Assembly (NCBI GenBank): GCA_947624665.1
Contig: CANQLK010000097.1
Span: forward strand, 1 to 6,560
DNA: 6,560 nucleotides
From: Candidatus Gastranaerophilales bacterium
GTDB taxonomy: Bacteria; Cyanobacteriota; Vampirovibrionia; Gastranaerophilales; Gastranaerophilaceae
Direction of reading: 5' to 3'
The stretch's first letter is position 1. Every line of letters starts with the position of its first letter. Below are positions 4,993 to 6,560 of the stretch, one piece after another. The notes beneath the pieces are model-generated. The model ran no database searches, was not told the DNA's origin, and saw only the letters and a list, made by a program, of their open reading frames with translations. The translations under genes were made by a program, and so were the position numbers.

Positions 4993-6366
4993 ATGTATAA
5001 TGTAGCGATAGTCGGCGGAGGACCTGCGGGTATTTTTGCAGCGCTTGAGATAATGAAATTGAAACCCGACTGGAAAGTAATTCTTGTAGAGAAAGGTGTT
5101 CGTATAGAGGAACGTAAATGCCTTTTAAGAGAGGGATACGAGAAATGTCCGACTTGTAAGAAGTGCGGATTGTTGTGCGGATGGGGCGGTGCAGGTGCAT
5201 TTTCCGACGGAAAACTTACCTTGACACCGGATGTCGGCGGTCATCTTCTTGATTATATGCCTCGAAAGGATGTAGAAGAACTTGTTAAATATACGGATGA
5301 TACATATTTAAAATTTGGAGCTACCGATGAAGTATTCGGCACGAACAAGGAAGTATTTGCGGACATTGAGCGAGCTGCGACACTTGCGGAGTTGAAGTTG
5401 GTTCATTCTCCGGTCAGACATTTGGGGACGGAAAGAAGCTTAAACGTATTAAAGAATATGCAGGATTACCTCAGTGAAAGGATTACCATATTATACGATA
5501 CGATAGCCGATAAATTGATAGTGGAAAACGGTCAGGTAAAAGGATTTATAACACGGGACAACGAAAAGATAGAGGCAGAGCATATTATAATAGCCCCCGG
5601 TCGAGAAGGTGCGGATTGGCTGACACATGAATTTGCAAAAAATAAAATAGGCATGGTTAATAATGCGGTTGATGTAGGTGTCAGGGTTGAATTACCCGCT
5701 CCCGTATTTGAGCCGATAACCGATAAGTTATACGAATCAAAATTAATATATCATTCTCCGACATTTGGAGATGAAGTAAGGACATTTTGTATGAATCCTT
5801 ATGGTGAAGTAGTAACCGAAAATTATTCGGGAATTTCGACGGTTAACGGCCACAGTTATGCAAATTACAGGACGGCGAATACCAATTTTGCGCTTTTGGT
5901 ATCGGAGAAGTTCACGGAGCCGTTCAAAGAGCCGATAGCCTACGGACAGCATGTTGCAAGGCTTGCGAATATGTTGGCGGGAGGGGTTTTGGTACAGCGT
6001 TTTGGTGATTTATTGGACGGAAGACGTTCAACACCGGAGAGAATAAAAAGCAGTATAATAACACCGACTCTTGCATGTGCCACACCGGGAGATTTAAGCC
6101 TTGTTTTACCTTACAGACAAATGACTGCAATCATAGAGATGTTGTATGCACTGGATAAAATTGCGCCCGGAACGGCTTCAAGATACACATTACTATACGG
6201 GATAGAGGTCAAATTTTATTCGGGGCGTGTAAAACTAAATAATGATTTAGAAACGGAAGGTGTAAAAAATCTTTATGCAATAGGTGACGGAGCGGGAGTA
6301 ACGAGAGGACTTATACAGGCATCCGCATCAGGAGTTCATGCGGCAAGAGTAATCTGTTCGAGATAA
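4993..6366 (+). CDS. COG2509-type FAD-dependent dehydrogenase
   Basis: A 457-residue flavoprotein of the uncharacterised FAD-dependent dehydrogenase family COG2509; the physiological substrate is not known. The N-terminal Rossmann motif VGGGPAG lies at 7-13 and the ribose-binding acid is Glu33 at the end of the second strand (VILVEKG). The family landmark GWGGAGAFSDGKL is at 63-75. The C-terminal FAD site is LYAIGDGAGVTRGLIQASASG (429-449). Just before the GWGGAG motif lies a compact C-x2-C-x2-C-x3-C (Cys52, 55, 58, 62), suited to a metal or Fe-S site, or to redox cysteines. The length is normal and there is no frameshift. The start is the ATG at 4993, with GGAG eight bases upstream. gcvT follows after 15 nt, so the two are probably cotranscribed, which hints at a link to one-carbon or amino-acid metabolism. 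The G+C content is visibly higher than in the phage-like genes to the left. The family call is firm, the substrate unknown. Confidence 0.93.
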   Translation: MYNVAIVGGGPAGIFAALEIMKLKPDWKVILVEKGVRIEERKCLLREGYEKCPTCKKCGLLCGWGGAGAFSDGKLTLTPDVGGHLLDYMPRKDVEELVKYTDDTYLKFGATDEVFGTNKEVFADIERAATLAELKLVHSPVRHLGTERSLNVLKNMQDYLSERITILYDTIADKLIVENGQVKGFITRDNEKIEAEHIIIAPGREGADWLTHEFAKNKIGMVNNAVDVGVRVELPAPVFEPITDKLYESKLIYHSPTFGDEVRTFCMNPYGEVVTENYSGISTVNGHSYANYRTANTNFALLVSEKFTEPFKEPIAYGQHVARLANMLAGGVLVQRFGDLLDGRRSTPERIKSSIITPTLACATPGDLSLVLPYRQMTAIIEMLYALDKIAPGTASRYTLLYGIEVKFYSGRVKLNNDLETEGVKNLYAIGDGAGVTRGLIQASASGVHAARVICSR

Positions 6367-6381
6367 TAGAAGAGGGATAGT

Positions 6382-6560
6382 ATGGCAAAAACATATTTAT
6401 ATAATAATCATATAAAACTTGGCGCAAAGATGGTTGATTTTGCAGGCTGGGAGATGCCGATACAATATACAAGTATTATTGAAGAACACAACAACGTAAG
6501 AAATAATGCGGGATTATTTGATGTATCGCACATGGGAGAGATATTTGCAGAGGGAAAGGA
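6382..6560 (+). CDS. gcvT: Glycine cleavage system T-protein (aminomethyltransferase), N-terminal part
   Basis: The T-protein takes the aminomethyl group carried on lipoylated H-protein and, with tetrahydrofolate, releases ammonia and forms 5,10-methylenetetrahydrofolate. Only the first 59 codons are present. They are diagnostic: FAGWEMPIQY (20-29), EEHNNVRNNAGLFDVSHMGE (34-53); the DVSHMGE stretch and the preceding Arg belong to the folate-binding N-terminal domain. The start is the ATG at 6382, with AGAGGG five bases upstream and 15 nt after the flavoprotein stop, so it is in one operon with it. The gene continues beyond the window; gcvH and gcvP often follow in other genomes. Confidence 0.95.
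   Translation, partial: MAKTYLYNNHIKLGAKMVDFAGWEMPIQYTSIIEEHNNVRNNAGLFDVSHMGEIFAEGK

Noticed and set aside
4928..5200. 90-codon minus-strand frame opposite the flavoprotein start
   Set aside because: It runs antisense through the conserved FAD-binding and Cys-cluster codons and has no family likeness; the other antisense and alternate-frame openings inside creD, the 343-aa gene and the flavoprotein were rejected likewise.

Overview
The window is AT-rich bacterial DNA that joins two kinds of sequence. The right third (about 4400-6560) holds ordinary chromosomal genes: rlmH (23S rRNA methyltransferase) on the minus strand, then a divergent plus-strand pair, a COG2509-type FAD-dependent dehydrogenase and the first 59 codons of gcvT (glycine cleavage T-protein). 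The left two thirds (1-4143) is all on the minus strand and visibly more AT-rich. It ends in a phage packaging module, so it looks like a prophage or phage-derived island next to the 3' end of rlmH. Low GC, gcvT and the AT-rich phage genes suggest a low-GC anaerobe of Firmicutes or gut Melainabacteria type. No marker here fixes the taxon.

Layout in the direction of minus-strand transcription, right to left. After rlmH comes a 263-bp gap. It contains a good sigma70-like promoter (4312-4340) and a GC-richer, highly structured leader of about 160 nt (4144-4305), followed by a 125-aa protein of unknown function with Cys pairs and a very basic middle. A noncoding stretch follows (3428-3765), with one GC hairpin and a clear intrinsic terminator (3516-3542). 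Next is a tight two-gene unit: a 343-aa unknown protein with a TTG start and a DxYDF motif near its C-terminus, then, 26 nt downstream, a full-length CreD-family inner-membrane protein. A perfect 11-bp hairpin followed by T's (1061-1091) separates creD from a short terminase-small-subunit-like gene. That gene overlaps the large terminase gene (terL) by 8 nt; terL has intact Walker A and B motifs and runs off the left edge.

Working together: terS-like and terL form the packaging motor and mark the phage. The 343-aa/creD pair sits between a terminator and a terminator-like hairpin, upstream of the packaging genes, like a phage moron. CreD is known in E. coli for envelope integrity and colicin E2 tolerance, and the 343-aa C-terminus carries half of the colicin M catalytic signature. 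A secreted or lytic effector paired with an envelope-protecting partner is therefore a reasonable but unproven hypothesis. The second candidate for a new element is the structured leader before the 125-aa gene, where one segment can pair with either of two others, as in a riboswitch or translational switch.
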